Shown in pieces: positions 27,941-37,906 of a stretch of 64,000 nucleotides of DNA. The stretch is from an uncultured Pelagibacteraceae bacterium. Its GTDB lineage: Bacteria > Pseudomonadota > Alphaproteobacteria > Pelagibacterales > Pelagibacteraceae. The notes under the pieces are model-generated. The model saw only the letters and a list, made by a program, of their open reading frames with translations, was not told the DNA's origin and searched no databases. Position 1 is the first letter of the stretch. Each line of letters starts with the position of its first letter. The translations under genes and the position numbers were made by a program. Location: NCBI GenBank assembly GCA_902613065.1, contig CACMFU010000007.1, forward strand, positions 1 to 64,000. The letters run 5' to 3'.

Positions 27941-29272
27941 ATGCATAAAAAGGTTTTTATAAAGACATTTGGTTGTCAAATGAACGAATATGACTCTAAC
28001 AGAATATACGATGCTGTTAAAACAATAGGATATAATAAAACAGAAAATCAAGATGATGCTGACTGTTATATTTTGAATACTTGTCATATTCGAGACAAGG
28101 CAAAGGACAAAGTTTATCATGAGATCGGAAGAGTTAAAAAATTATATAAAGATAAAAAAAAACCAATCTTGGTTGTTGCAGGTTGTGTTGCGCAAGCTGA
28201 AAATACTGAGATGCTTAATAGAGAGAAATATATAGATTTAGTTATAGGTCCTCAATCATACCAAAAAATAAATAATCTTTTAAAAAGTTTTGAAGAAAAA
28301 AATAAAGTTGAAGAAACCGAATTTGACTCAGTTTCAAAGTTTAGGTACTTCGATAATATAAAAAATAACAATACTAATATTTCATCTTTTTTAACTATTC
28401 AAGAGGGTTGTGATAAGTTCTGTAACTTTTGTGTTGTTCCTTATACTAGGGGACCAGAATATTCTAGACCATTCAAAAGTATAATTGAAGAAGCTGAGAG
28501 ATTGATAAAGAACGGATCTAGAGAAATAACTTTTCTTGGTCAAAACGTAAATGCATACTCTTATATAGATGGGTCAAAGGAGTATCGATTGTCAGATCTT
28601 ATTAACACGCTCAGTAAATATACCGAAATAAATAGAATTAGGTATACCACATCTCATCCAAAAGATATGACAGATGATCTTATTGAATGTTATAAAAATT
28701 CAAAAAAATTAATGCCATTTGTTCATTTACCAATTCAAAGTGGCTCTGACAGAATATTAAAAATGATGAACAGAAAGCATACTGTAAAGTATTATTTAAA
28801 TATTTATGAAAAACTAATCAAAATTAATCCTGATATAAAATTTTCAAGCGACTTTATTATTGGATATCCCGGAGAAACCGATAATGATTTTAAAGAAACC
28901 ATAAATTTAGTTAATAAAATTAAATTTATCAATTCATTCTCTTTTATTTTTAGTCCAAGACCAGGAACAAAGGCAGCAGAATTAGAGATTACTGACAAAG
29001 ATAAACTTAAAAATAGGCTGATAATTATTCAAGAAAAATTATTTAAAAATCAAATTGAATTGAACAGGTCATTGGAAGGTAAAATTATAGAAGTACTTGT
29101 AGAAAATAAACTTAAAAATCAAAATAAATTTTTTGGAAGAAATAAATTTTTAAATTCAGTAATTTTTGATGGCAACGATAGTTATATTGGTAAATTAATA
29201 AAAGTTAATATTGAAAGAAGTAATCAAAATTCTTTATTTGGTAAAGTAATAGATAAAATGAAAGCAGCATAA
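27941..29272 (+). CDS. miaB: tRNA-2-methylthio-N6-dimethylallyladenosine synthase
   Basis: The 443-residue radical-SAM methylthiotransferase has N-terminal cluster cysteines in KTFGCQMNEYDS, LNTCHIRDKA and VVAGCVAQ, the radical-SAM CxxxCxxC in GCDKFCNFCVVPYTRG, and a C-terminal TRAM domain. It thiomethylates A37 of tRNAs reading U-starting codons. Starts 3 bp after the Fur-family gene, so they are co-transcribed. Confidence 0.98.
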   Translation: MHKKVFIKTFGCQMNEYDSNRIYDAVKTIGYNKTENQDDADCYILNTCHIRDKAKDKVYHEIGRVKKLYKDKKKPILVVAGCVAQAENTEMLNREKYIDLVIGPQSYQKINNLLKSFEEKNKVEETEFDSVSKFRYFDNIKNNNTNISSFLTIQEGCDKFCNFCVVPYTRGPEYSRPFKSIIEEAERLIKNGSREITFLGQNVNAYSYIDGSKEYRLSDLINTLSKYTEINRIRYTTSHPKDMTDDLIECYKNSKKLMPFVHLPIQSGSDRILKMMNRKHTVKYYLNIYEKLIKINPDIKFSSDFIIGYPGETDNDFKETINLVNKIKFINSFSFIFSPRPGTKAAELEITDKDKLKNRLIIIQEKLFKNQIELNRSLEGKIIEVLVENKLKNQNKFFGRNKFLNSVIFDGNDSYIGKLIKVNIERSNQNSLFGKVIDKMKAA

Positions 29273-29273
29273 T

Positions 29274-30281
29274 TTGAATAATTTTGCAAAATCAAAAATT
29301 AATCCTGATTTAAAATATGTATATTCGGAAAATAATGCCTTAAGTATTGTATTTCAAAGCAATGAATTACTTCTAGGTGTTTTAGGAGAATTTAATAATA
29401 ACTTAAAAGAATTAGAAAAAATTACAAATACTAGTATTTACTCTAGAGGAAACTCAATTTTATTAAAAAATACTCCTGAAAAAAATGAAATAATAAAGAA
29501 TGCAATTCAATTTCTTGTAGATCAATTTTTAAATAATGGAACATTAGAAAAAAAGGATATAGAGTCATCAGTAAACAAATTTATGATTGATGAAAAAGTT
29601 ACAAATAAAAGTGGAAATATTGAATACATAATAAAAACTCCAAAAAAATCTGTAATACCTAGATCAGAAAAACAAAAAAATTATATAAGGGCATTAAAAG
29701 AGTCAGATATTGTTATTTCCGCAGGACCAGCGGGAACTGGTAAAACTTTTTTAGCTGTAGCAGTTGCTTTAACAATGTTATTAGATAAAAAAATAGAGCG
29801 TATCATTTTATCTAGACCAGCAGTAGAAGCAGGAGAGAGGTTAGGTTTTTTACCTGGAGATATGAGAGAAAAAGTTGATCCTTATTTAAGACCTCTTTAC
29901 GATTCATTATATGACCTATTAGATTTTGAAAAAATTCAAAAAAAAATAGAAATTGGAGATATTGAAATTGCGCCCTTAGCCTTTATGCGAGGAAGAACCC
30001 TAAAAAATTCTTTTGCTATACTTGATGAAGCACAAAATGCTACTGATACTCAAATAAAAATGTTCTTAACAAGAATTGGCGAAAACTCCAAAATAGTTAT
30101 TAATGGAGATCCATCCCAAATAGACTTACCTAATAAAACAATGTCAGGTTTAAATAGATCAAAAAAATTACTTAGTCATTTAAAAGAGATATCTGCAGTA
30201 GATTTTGATCATACTGATGTAGTGAGACACCCGTTAGTTTCCAAGATAGTCAAGGCTTATTCTGATAAAAATTCAGATTAA
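29274..30281 (+). CDS. ybeZ: PhoH-like/YbeZ ATPase
   Basis: The 335-residue protein has an N-terminal KH-like RNA-binding part and a PhoH ATPase domain: Walker A GPAGTGKTFLAVA near residue 155, RPAVEAGERLGFLPG and FAILDEAQN (Walker B). It partners YbeY in ribosome and rRNA quality control. The start is a TTG two bases after the miaB stop; no ATG fits the conserved N-terminus. Its stop overlaps the ybeY ATG. Confidence 0.95.
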   Translation: MNNFAKSKINPDLKYVYSENNALSIVFQSNELLLGVLGEFNNNLKELEKITNTSIYSRGNSILLKNTPEKNEIIKNAIQFLVDQFLNNGTLEKKDIESSVNKFMIDEKVTNKSGNIEYIIKTPKKSVIPRSEKQKNYIRALKESDIVISAGPAGTGKTFLAVAVALTMLLDKKIERIILSRPAVEAGERLGFLPGDMREKVDPYLRPLYDSLYDLLDFEKIQKKIEIGDIEIAPLAFMRGRTLKNSFAILDEAQNATDTQIKMFLTRIGENSKIVINGDPSQIDLPNKTMSGLNRSKKLLSHLKEISAVDFDHTDVVRHPLVSKIVKAYSDKNSD

Positions 30282-30727
30282 TGATTAAAGCCAACATAGT
30301 TCTAGATAAAAAAATTTGGGAAAAAAAATTAAAAAAACCAGAAATCTACTTCAAAAAGAAATTAAATAAATTATCTAAATTCAGTATCTTTAAAAATAAA
30401 AACCAAGAATTTACTGTTATGCTTACTAATAATAAAAAAATGAAATATTTAAATTCAAAATTTAGAAATAAAAATGTATCAACCGACGTACTTTCTTTTC
30501 CTTTAAAAGTTAAATTAAAAAATAAATTATATTTAGGAGATATAGCAATTTCTTTCGAAATAATTGACAGAAGATCAAAATCATCTAGTTTTGATCATGA
30601 GTTAGATAAAATGTGGATACATGGTTATTTACATCTCTTAGGACATGATCATAAAAAAAATAAAGATTATTATTTAATGAAGAAAAAAGAAAATTTAATT
30701 TTTAAAAAATTGAATAAAATAAATTGA
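30281..30727 (+). CDS. ybeY: Endoribonuclease YbeY
   Basis: The 148-residue metalloprotein has the zinc motif HGYLHLLGHDH near the C-terminus and the STDVLSFPL segment. YbeY takes part in 16S rRNA 3' maturation and late ribosome quality control with YbeZ. It overlaps phoH/ybeZ at its start and lnt at its stop (TTGA), so the three are tightly coupled. Confidence 0.97.
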   Translation: MIKANIVLDKKIWEKKLKKPEIYFKKKLNKLSKFSIFKNKNQEFTVMLTNNKKMKYLNSKFRNKNVSTDVLSFPLKVKLKNKLYLGDIAISFEIIDRRSKSSSFDHELDKMWIHGYLHLLGHDHKKNKDYYLMKKKENLIFKKLNKIN

Positions 30728-32244
30728 ACTCTATTTTAGAAAATAAAGCGTACCTATTTTTAATATGTTTGCTTTTAGGTATACTAACCTCATTTAGTCT
30801 ACCTCCTTATAATTTAGTTTTTATTAATTTTTTAACACTTCCAGTATTACTTTATATATTAGTTAATTATGTTGATAAAAAAACTATTTCATTTTTTATT
30901 GGTTGGGCTTTTGGATTTGGTTATTTTATTTCTAACCTTTATTGGATTACAAATTCTTTGACATTCGATGTAAAATTTAAATTTATCATTCCATTTGCAT
31001 TAATATTAATTCCTCTATTTTTGGGAATATTCTATGGTCTAGTTACTTTTCTATGTAATTTTTTTAATTTAAAAAATAAAATCTCATCAATTTTAATTTT
31101 TTCAATTTTATTTGGTAGCTTTGAATTTCTAAGAAGTTTTATTTTTGGTGGTTTTCCTTGGAATTTAATTGTTTTTAGTCTTTCAAATAACTTACCATCT
31201 TTACAAATTTTATCCTACGTAGGGACCTATTCGTTAAACTTGTTATCAATAACTATTTTTTTATTACCAATAATATTTTTTTTTAACTATAAAAAATCAA
31301 TAAAGTTAATCATTTTTTGTTTTGGTTTAATTTTAGTTGTATCAAATTTTTTGTATGGAAATTTTAATATTGAAAAGTTTGAGAAAAAAAAATATGATAA
31401 TTTACTTTCCGTTATTCGAGTTGTTTCTCCAAATATTCCAATCAAAAGATTCTTATCAAACCAAGATACAGAAAAAAATATAAATGAATTGATTATTTTA
31501 AGTAACCCAAACAACGATAAAAAAATAATATTTATTTTTCCAGAGGGAATAATTTCTAGTATATATTTTAAAGATCTAAAATTCTTTAAAAATATCTTCA
31601 AAAAAAAATTTAATACAAATCATAAAATTATATTGGGGATTAATAGTGTTAAAGAAAGCAAAATTTATAATTCTTTAGCAGTATTAAATAATGAGACTGA
31701 ATTATTGTATAAATATAATAAGAATAAACTTGTTCCATTTGGAGAATTTTTGCCTTTTGAAAATATCTTTAAAACAGTAGGTTTAAAAAAAATAACCCAA
31801 GGATATCAATCATTTTCAGCTGATAATAAAAGGGAAATTTTGAACATTGATAAATTAAAGTTTATCCCACTTATTTGTTATGAAATTATTTATTCAGGAA
31901 AAATTAATCCAAATAAAAAATATTATGACTTTATATTAAATATTTCTGAAGATGGGTGGTTTGGGAAATCTATAGGACCCGCTCAACATTTATCTCATTC
32001 AATATTCAGATCAATTGAGGAAGGTAAAAATATTATAAGGTCAACAAACAATGGGGTATCTGCTTTTGTTAATCCCAAAGGCCAAATTATTAAACAAATT
32101 AGTGAGAAAGGGTACTTTGATGTTAATAAGATCAAACGTGTTAATAAAACTTATTTTGCTGAACACGGTAATAAGATCTTCTTTTATTTTGTTCTAATTT
32201 ATACTACTTTCATTGTGATTTTAAAAATTAGGGAGAATAAATGA
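30724..32244 (+). CDS. lnt: Apolipoprotein N-acyltransferase
   Basis: The 506-residue inner-membrane enzyme has about six N-terminal membrane helices and a nitrilase-like periplasmic domain with Glu in FIFPEGI, Lys in NKLVPFGEF, and Cys in LICYEIIY, the E-K-C triad. It adds the third acyl chain to lipoproteins, several of which (LptE, DolP-like, LptM-like) are encoded here. The TTG start overlaps the ybeY stop. metK overlaps its end (ATGA). Confidence 0.95.
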   Translation: MNSILENKAYLFLICLLLGILTSFSLPPYNLVFINFLTLPVLLYILVNYVDKKTISFFIGWAFGFGYFISNLYWITNSLTFDVKFKFIIPFALILIPLFLGIFYGLVTFLCNFFNLKNKISSILIFSILFGSFEFLRSFIFGGFPWNLIVFSLSNNLPSLQILSYVGTYSLNLLSITIFLLPIIFFFNYKKSIKLIIFCFGLILVVSNFLYGNFNIEKFEKKKYDNLLSVIRVVSPNIPIKRFLSNQDTEKNINELIILSNPNNDKKIIFIFPEGIISSIYFKDLKFFKNIFKKKFNTNHKIILGINSVKESKIYNSLAVLNNETELLYKYNKNKLVPFGEFLPFENIFKTVGLKKITQGYQSFSADNKREILNIDKLKFIPLICYEIIYSGKINPNKKYYDFILNISEDGWFGKSIGPAQHLSHSIFRSIEEGKNIIRSTNNGVSAFVNPKGQIIKQISEKGYFDVNKIKRVNKTYFAEHGNKIFFYFVLIYTTFIVILKIRENK

Positions 32245-33404
32245 AAAAAGATTACTTATTTACCAGCGAGTCAGTATCCGAGGGTCATCCAGATAAAGTA
32301 TGTGATAGAATTTCAGATATGGTTGTGGATACATATTTGGCAAACGAACCTCAATCAAGGGTTGCTTGTGAAACTTTAACAACAACAAACAAAGTTGTCT
32401 TAGCTGGCGAGGTAAGGGGTCCAGAAATCAAAAAAGAGGATTTAATTCAAAAGGTAAGAAATTGTATTAAAGATATTGGATACGACCAAGATGGATTCAC
32501 TTGGAGAGAAGCAACATCGGTTGAAAGTCATTTACATGCTCAATCTGCCGATATTGCTATGGGAGTAGATTCTTCTGGAAATAAAGATGAAGGAGCAGGT
32601 GACCAAGGAATTATGTTCGGTTATGCTTGTGACGAAACCGATGTACTTATGCCAGCTCCAATACATTATTCTCATAAAATATTAAGACTTATGGCAGAAG
32701 ATAGAAAGTCTGGAAAACTAAAAAATATAGAACCAGATTCTAAAAGCCAAATTACGATTGAATATAAAGATGGAAAACCATCTACAGTCAAATCTGTAGT
32801 CATATCGACACAACACTCGGCTGATGTAAATCAAGCTCAAGTTAGAGAATTGGTTAAACCTTATATAGAAAGATCAATACCAAAAGAATTGTTAAGTTCA
32901 TTAGATGAAAAGGAAATATATGTAAACCCAACAGGAAATTTTGTTATTGGAGGTCCCGATGGTGATAGTGGTTTAACAGGCAGAAAAATTATTGTTGATA
33001 CTTATGGTGGAGCTGCTCCACACGGTGGAGGAGCATTTTCAGGAAAAGATCCTACCAAAGTTGATAGGTCTGCTGCTTATGCATCTAGATATTTGGCAAA
33101 AAATGTTGTTGCGTCGAAAATTGCCAACAAGTGTTTAATTCAACTTGCTTATGCTATTGGAGTATCAAAACCATTATCTATTTATGTTGATCTATTTGAT
33201 AACGATGAAGAAAAAAGTAAGCATGTGGAAAAACTTATTCATGAAAATTTCGATTTAAGTCCTAGAGGCATTAGAGAGATGCTAGGTTTAAATAAACCTA
33301 TATATGAAAAAACAGCTTCTTATGGGCACTTTGGAAGAATTCCAGATGATAAAGGTTCATTTTCATGGGAAAAGATTGATAAATCAAACATATTTAGTAA
33401 GTAA
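32241..33404 (+). CDS. metK: S-adenosylmethionine synthetase
   Basis: The 387-residue enzyme has [28 protein letters not shown], the flexible loop [16 protein letters not shown], and [16 protein letters not shown], all MetK signatures. It makes SAM from methionine and ATP. A 4-nt overlap with lnt leaves no room for a riboswitch leader. A terminator lies 57 bp downstream, separating it from nusA. Confidence 0.99.
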   Translation: MKKDYLFTSESVSEGHPDKVCDRISDMVVDTYLANEPQSRVACETLTTTNKVVLAGEVRGPEIKKEDLIQKVRNCIKDIGYDQDGFTWREATSVESHLHAQSADIAMGVDSSGNKDEGAGDQGIMFGYACDETDVLMPAPIHYSHKILRLMAEDRKSGKLKNIEPDSKSQITIEYKDGKPSTVKSVVISTQHSADVNQAQVRELVKPYIERSIPKELLSSLDEKEIYVNPTGNFVIGGPDGDSGLTGRKIIVDTYGGAAPHGGGAFSGKDPTKVDRSAAYASRYLAKNVVASKIANKCLIQLAYAIGVSKPLSIYVDLFDNDEEKSKHVEKLIHENFDLSPRGIREMLGLNKPIYEKTASYGHFGRIPDDKGSFSWEKIDKSNIFSK

Positions 33405-33410
33405 ATAAAG

Positions 33411-33438
33411 TTGAATATTAAAAAAAAATAAATATATT
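33411..33438 (+). promoter_or_regulatory. Putative nusA leader promoter
   Basis: TTGAAT (33411-33416) and TATATT (33433-33438) are 16 bp apart in the metK-nusA gap. A start near 33445 would produce a short leader that contains the terminator hairpin at 33461-33487 before nusA. The match is fair, and AT-rich DNA gives many chance matches. Confidence 0.4.
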
Positions 33439-33460
33439 CCGTTTACATTATTGAAATTTC

Positions 33461-33487
33461 AAAATGGGCTACGGCCCATTTTTTTTT
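33461..33487 (+). terminator. Intrinsic terminator/attenuator directly before nusA
   Basis: The 9-bp stem AAAATGGGC/GCCCATTTT has a TACG loop and runs into nine T (33479-33487). The nusA Shine-Dalgarno AGGA begins at the next base (33488) and the ATG is at 33500. No promoter fits between terminator and nusA, so nusA expression must depend on read-through. Confidence 0.9.
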
Positions 33488-33499
33488 AGGACTAATTAA

Positions 33500-35053
33500 A
33501 TGTTAAATAGAAGAGCAGATAAATTAGAGTTAATAAGAATAGCTGAGGCAGTAGCCTTAGAAAAATCTATCGATAAAGAATTAATTATTGGATCGATGGA
33601 AAATGGTATTGCAAAAGCAGCCAAATCTAAGTTTGGATCTGAAAATGAAATCAAAGTTGAAATTGATAGGCAAAACGGTGAAATTGGAATATATAGAAAA
33701 CTTGTAATTGTTGAAAAACCTGAAAATTCAAATTTAGAAATAACTCTCAATGATGCCATAAAGCTTAACGAAAGTAATCAAGGAAAACAAATTGGAGACG
33801 AAGTGCTTCAAGCTTTGCCCTCATTTGATTTTGGAAGAATAGCGGCACAAACAGCAAAACAAGTAATTAGTTTTAATGTAAGAGAAGCAGAAAGAGAGAG
33901 GCAATATAATGATTTTAAAGATAAAATTGATACTATTTTAAGTGGTATAGTAAAAAGATTAGAGTTTGGGAATGTAATCGTCGACCTAGGAAGAACAGAA
34001 GCAATAATTCAAAAAAATGAAATGATACCAAGAGAAAATATAAAAGCAGGAGATAGAGTTAAAGCTTATTGCCTAGATGTAAGAAGGGAACCAAGGGGGC
34101 AACAAATATTTCTTTCGCGAGCACATCCTAAATTTATGGAAAAACTTTTCATTCAAGAAGTTCCAGAAATTTACGATGGACTTATTGAGATTAAATCATC
34201 TTCAAGAGATCCAGGAAGTAGAGCTAAAATATGTGTAAAAGCAATTGACACTTCACTTGATCCTGTAGGAGCATGTGTGGGTATGAGGGGTAGTAGAGTC
34301 CAAGCAGTAGTAAACGAACTTCAAGGTGAAAAGATTGACATAGTCAATTGGTCAGAAGATCCGGCAGTTGTAGTTGCAAACGCTCTCTCTCCAGCAGAGG
34401 TACAAAGAGTTAATGTCGATCAAGAAGGAAGAAAACTAGATGTTATTTTAACAGAGGAAAACTTGAGTAAAGCAATCGGTAGAAGGGGCCAAAATGTTAG
34501 ATTGGCAACTAAATTAATGAACTACGAAATAAATATCATGACTGACCAAGAAGATTCAGAGAGAAGACAAATTGAATTCAAAGAGAAAACAGATAATTTT
34601 GTGAAAAATTTAGAATTGGATGAAACTTTAGGTCAATTACTTGTAGCAGAAGGATTTTCATCAATAGATGACATTAAAGATAGTGATACTGAAGCTTTGA
34701 TGAAAATAGAGGGTATAGAGGAAGAAACTGCCAGAGAATTAATTGATAGAGCGAAAGAATTCCATCAAAAAGACCAAGAGGAAATAGCAAAAAGAATTAA
34801 AGATTTGGGATTAGAGAATGATTTAATTAACCACAAAGGTTTAACACCTGGAATGCTTGTAACACTTGGTGAACAAAAAATATTAACTCTAAACGATTTT
34901 GCAGATTTGGCATCTGATGAATTGACAGGTGGATACGATGTTATCAAAGGAGAAAGAGTGAGAATTAAAGGTTATTTAGAGGATTTCGCTCTTTCAAAAA
35001 AAGAAGCTGATGATTTGATTATGTCTGCAAGAGATATTGCATATCAAGATTGA
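33500..35053 (+). CDS. nusA: Transcription termination/antitermination factor NusA
   Basis: The 517-residue protein has the N-terminal RNAP-binding domain, an S1 domain (ILSGIVKRLEFGNVIVDLGR), two KH domains (DPVGACVGMRGSRVQAV and LSKAIGRRGQNVRLA) and C-terminal acidic repeat/HhH segments. It controls pausing, termination and rRNA antitermination. It follows a terminator by 12 bp. The usual upstream rimP and downstream ylxR are not present. Confidence 0.98.
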   Translation: MLNRRADKLELIRIAEAVALEKSIDKELIIGSMENGIAKAAKSKFGSENEIKVEIDRQNGEIGIYRKLVIVEKPENSNLEITLNDAIKLNESNQGKQIGDEVLQALPSFDFGRIAAQTAKQVISFNVREAERERQYNDFKDKIDTILSGIVKRLEFGNVIVDLGRTEAIIQKNEMIPRENIKAGDRVKAYCLDVRREPRGQQIFLSRAHPKFMEKLFIQEVPEIYDGLIEIKSSSRDPGSRAKICVKAIDTSLDPVGACVGMRGSRVQAVVNELQGEKIDIVNWSEDPAVVVANALSPAEVQRVNVDQEGRKLDVILTEENLSKAIGRRGQNVRLATKLMNYEINIMTDQEDSERRQIEFKEKTDNFVKNLELDETLGQLLVAEGFSSIDDIKDSDTEALMKIEGIEEETARELIDRAKEFHQKDQEEIAKRIKDLGLENDLINHKGLTPGMLVTLGEQKILTLNDFADLASDELTGGYDVIKGERVRIKGYLEDFALSKKEADDLIMSARDIAYQD

Positions 35054-35063
35054 GAGATGAAAA

Positions 35064-37283
35064 ATGGAAAAGAAAAAATTAAAGTTATCAATTTCTGGAA
35101 CTTCCAAGAAGACAATTAATAGTATTGAACAAGCGAAATCTCAATCAAAGCATACAGTTGTAATAGAAAAAAGATCTCCCAGATTTGGAGGTAAACCAAA
35201 TTTTTCAAGGGGAGCTAAATCAATAGAGAATAAACCACAAAGCACATTTATTCCAAAAAAAACAAATTTTTCTAAAACTCCATCTCCAATAACATCTGAT
35301 TTTGAAAAAAGGAAATTAGCAGAACAAAGAGCCACAAGAAGATTAAAAGGAGACAATTCTCAAAAAGAGAATAAATCTGCAAAATTAGTTGGTAAAAGAA
35401 GAGAATTAAAACTTACAGTATCTAGAGCCTTAAGTGGAGATGATATTGGTACAAGAACAAGAAGTCTTGCTTCTTTAAAAAGAGCAAAACAAAAAGAAAA
35501 TAGATTGCTCAGTAAAGAGGAGTCAAAAGAGAATTTTAAACCAGTCAAAAGAGAAATTAATATACCTGAAGTAATTACAATAAGAGAATTGGCTAATAGA
35601 ATGGCTGAACAGTCAAGTAGCATAATAAAACATCTGATGGGAATGGGTGTGACAGTAACAATCAATCATACAATTGATGCAGATACAGCAGAATATTTAG
35701 TAAAAGAATTTGGACATAATCCTGTAAAAGAAGAAAAAGCAGAAGAAATTTTAGAGAAAATTAAAGAGATAAAAACACAAAATTTAAAGAGCAGAGCTCC
35801 AATAGTAACAGTAATGGGACATGTGGATCACGGCAAGACATCTGTTTTGGATACTTTAAGAAAAGCGAATGTAGTTTCTGGTGAATTTGGAGGTATTACA
35901 CAGCATATCGGAGCGTATCAGATAACACACGAAAAGAATAAAATAACATTTATAGATACTCCTGGTCACGCAGCATTTACTGAAATGCGAGCAAGAGGTT
36001 CTAAATTAACCGATATAGTAATTCTTGTCGTTGCAGCTGATGATGGTGTCAAACCCCAGACAATAGAGTCAATTAAACATGCAAAAGCCGCCAAAGTACC
36101 TATCATTGTTGCAATTAACAAGTGTGATCTTCCAGAAGCTGATCCTCAAAAAATTAAAAACCAACTATTAGAATATGAACTCATAGCTGAAGATTTATCG
36201 GGAGATACATTAACGGTAGAAATATCAACTAAAACAAAACAAAATTTAGATAAATTGGTTGAGAGTGTTATTTTGCAAGCAGAAATATTAGATTTAAAAA
36301 CTGATTTTGATACTGATGCAAAAGGTATTGTCTTAGAGTCTAAAATTGATATTGGCAGAGGACCAATTGCAAATGTAATTATTACTGCAGGAACTTTGAA
36401 AAAAGGTGATTATTTTGTGAGTGGTTTAAAATGGGGTAAAGTTAGAGCTATAATTAATGATCAGGGAAAACAAATTGAAAGGGCTGAACCTGCTACACCA
36501 ATTGAAATATTAGGTATTAATGGAGCAGCAAAATCAGGGGATGATTTTATTGTATTGAAAAGTGAAAAAGAGGCAAAATCTCTTTGTGATGCAAGAATAC
36601 AGGAATCAAAAGATGGGAAAAATTTATTGTCATTTGTGACACAAGATTCAGCATTTAAAGATACTTCATCAGAAGAACTTAATATTATTATAAAATCAGA
36701 TGTCCATGGTTCCTCTGAAGCAATAAAAAATGCAATAAATCAAATTAAACACGATGAGGTCAAGCCAAAAATACTTTTATCAGATATTGGTATGGTTACA
36801 GAAACTGATGTTACATTAGCAAAAGCATCTAATGCTGTGATTATTGCCTTTAATGTAAAACCTAGCAAAGAAGCTAAAAAAAGAGCTGAACAGGAAAAAA
36901 TTTCAATTTCTAATTTTAATATTATTTATGAAGTCTTAGATTTCATAAAAAATAAAATGTCTGGTCTGTTAACCCCAGAAGTAGACGAAAAAATTATTGG
37001 TACTGCTGAAATATTAGAAATATTTAAAGTTTCAAAAGTTGGGAAGGTTGCAGGCTCAAAAGTAACAGATGGAGAAATTACCCAAGACTCTAATGCAAGG
37101 GTTATCAGGGATGGAGCTATAATTTTCAATGGAAAAATAGGATCGATATTCAGAGAGAAAAATCAGACTAAACAGGTATCTGCAGGTTTAGAATGTGGAA
37201 TAACACTCAGAGATTTTGTCGATTTTCAGAAAAATGACGTAATTGAAGTTTACAATTCTACAATAACAGAAAGAACTATTTAA
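35064..37283 (+). CDS. infB: Translation initiation factor IF-2
   Basis: The 739-residue GTPase has a basic, low-complexity N-terminus, the IF2_N module ([19 protein letters not shown]), then G1 [10 protein letters not shown]3 [15 protein letters not shown] and G4 NKCDLPEAD, and the C-terminal fMet-tRNA-binding domains. It is shorter than most alphaproteobacterial IF-2, mainly through a reduced N-terminus. It is 10 bp after nusA and overlaps rbfA by 1 nt (TAATG). Confidence 0.98.
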   Translation: MEKKKLKLSISGTSKKTINSIEQAKSQSKHTVVIEKRSPRFGGKPNFSRGAKSIENKPQSTFIPKKTNFSKTPSPITSDFEKRKLAEQRATRRLKGDNSQKENKSAKLVGKRRELKLTVSRALSGDDIGTRTRSLASLKRAKQKENRLLSKEESKENFKPVKREINIPEVITIRELANRMAEQSSSIIKHLMGMGVTVTINHTIDADTAEYLVKEFGHNPVKEEKAEEILEKIKEIKTQNLKSRAPIVTVMGHVDHGKTSVLDTLRKANVVSGEFGGITQHIGAYQITHEKNKITFIDTPGHAAFTEMRARGSKLTDIVILVVAADDGVKPQTIESIKHAKAAKVPIIVAINKCDLPEADPQKIKNQLLEYELIAEDLSGDTLTVEISTKTKQNLDKLVESVILQAEILDLKTDFDTDAKGIVLESKIDIGRGPIANVIITAGTLKKGDYFVSGLKWGKVRAIINDQGKQIERAEPATPIEILGINGAAKSGDDFIVLKSEKEAKSLCDARIQESKDGKNLLSFVTQDSAFKDTSSEELNIIIKSDVHGSSEAIKNAINQIKHDEVKPKILLSDIGMVTETDVTLAKASNAVIIAFNVKPSKEAKKRAEQEKISISNFNIIYEVLDFIKNKMSGLLTPEVDEKIIGTAEILEIFKVSKVGKVAGSKVTDGEITQDSNARVIRDGAIIFNGKIGSIFREKNQTKQVSAGLECGITLRDFVDFQKNDVIEVYNSTITERTI

Positions 37284-37648
37284 TGAATAGCTTAGGAAAA
37301 ACAGTTACCCAAAGACAATTAAGAGTTGGTGAAATGATTAAACAAGCTCTTGGCATGTTATTTATAAGAGATGAAGCAAAGTTACCAAACTTATCAACTA
37401 AAGAAATAACAGTAACTGAAGTAAGAATGTCTCCAGATTTAAAGACAGCAAAAATTTTTGTAATGCCTTTAGGCGGAAAGGACGCTGAAGAGGTCGTTGC
37501 TAAATTAAAAGAATTTTCATTTGTAATAAGAAAAGTCTTATCAAAAAAAATAGTAATGAAATTTTTACCAAAACTATTTTTTGTAAAAGATGATTCTTTC
37601 GATTACGCAGAAAAAATTGAAAATTTAATAAAACAAACAAATAAATAA
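37283..37648 (+). CDS. rbfA: Ribosome-binding factor A
   Basis: The 121-residue protein has the KH-like RbfA fold: QRQLRVGEMIKQALG, ITVTEVRMSPDLKTAKIFVMPLGG and FLPKLFFVKDDSFDYAEKI. It acts in 30S maturation at low temperature. Coupled to infB by TAATG. In most alphaproteobacteria truB follows; here rpsO follows directly after 9 bp. Confidence 0.95.
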   Translation: MNSLGKTVTQRQLRVGEMIKQALGMLFIRDEAKLPNLSTKEITVTEVRMSPDLKTAKIFVMPLGGKDAEEVVAKLKEFSFVIRKVLSKKIVMKFLPKLFFVKDDSFDYAEKIENLIKQTNK

Positions 37649-37657
37649 GGAAAAAAA

Positions 37658-37906
37658 ATGGCAAACAAAGTAAAAGAACTTTCAATTCATGATAAGGATA
37701 CAGGTTCTTCAGAAGTTCAAGTTGCTCAATTAACAGATAAAATTGAGAACTTATCTAAACATATTAAACAGTTCAAAAAAGATAAACATTCATCTATTGG
37801 ACTTTTAAGAGCCGTAAATAGAAGAAAAAAATTATTAGATTATTTAAGAAAAAATAAAATGGAGTCTTATAAAGAAGTAATATCAAAGTTAAATTTAAGG
37901 AAGTAA
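37658..37906 (+). CDS. rpsO: 30S ribosomal protein S15
   Basis: The 82-residue protein has the S15 core DTGSSEVQVAQLTDKIENLS, KDKHSSIGLLRAVNRRKKLLDYL. It binds 16S rRNA helix h22 and S6/S18. It is slightly shorter than the usual 89 residues at the N-terminus. A purine-rich AAGGAAAAAAA precedes the ATG. pnp starts at the base right after its stop. Confidence 0.97.
   Translation: MANKVKELSIHDKDTGSSEVQVAQLTDKIENLSKHIKQFKKDKHSSIGLLRAVNRRKKLLDYLRKNKMESYKEVISKLNLRK

Noticed and set aside
32241..32260. SAM riboswitch upstream of metK
   Set aside because: metK overlaps lnt by 4 nt, so no leader exists; SAR11 SAM riboswitches known to me precede other methionine genes.
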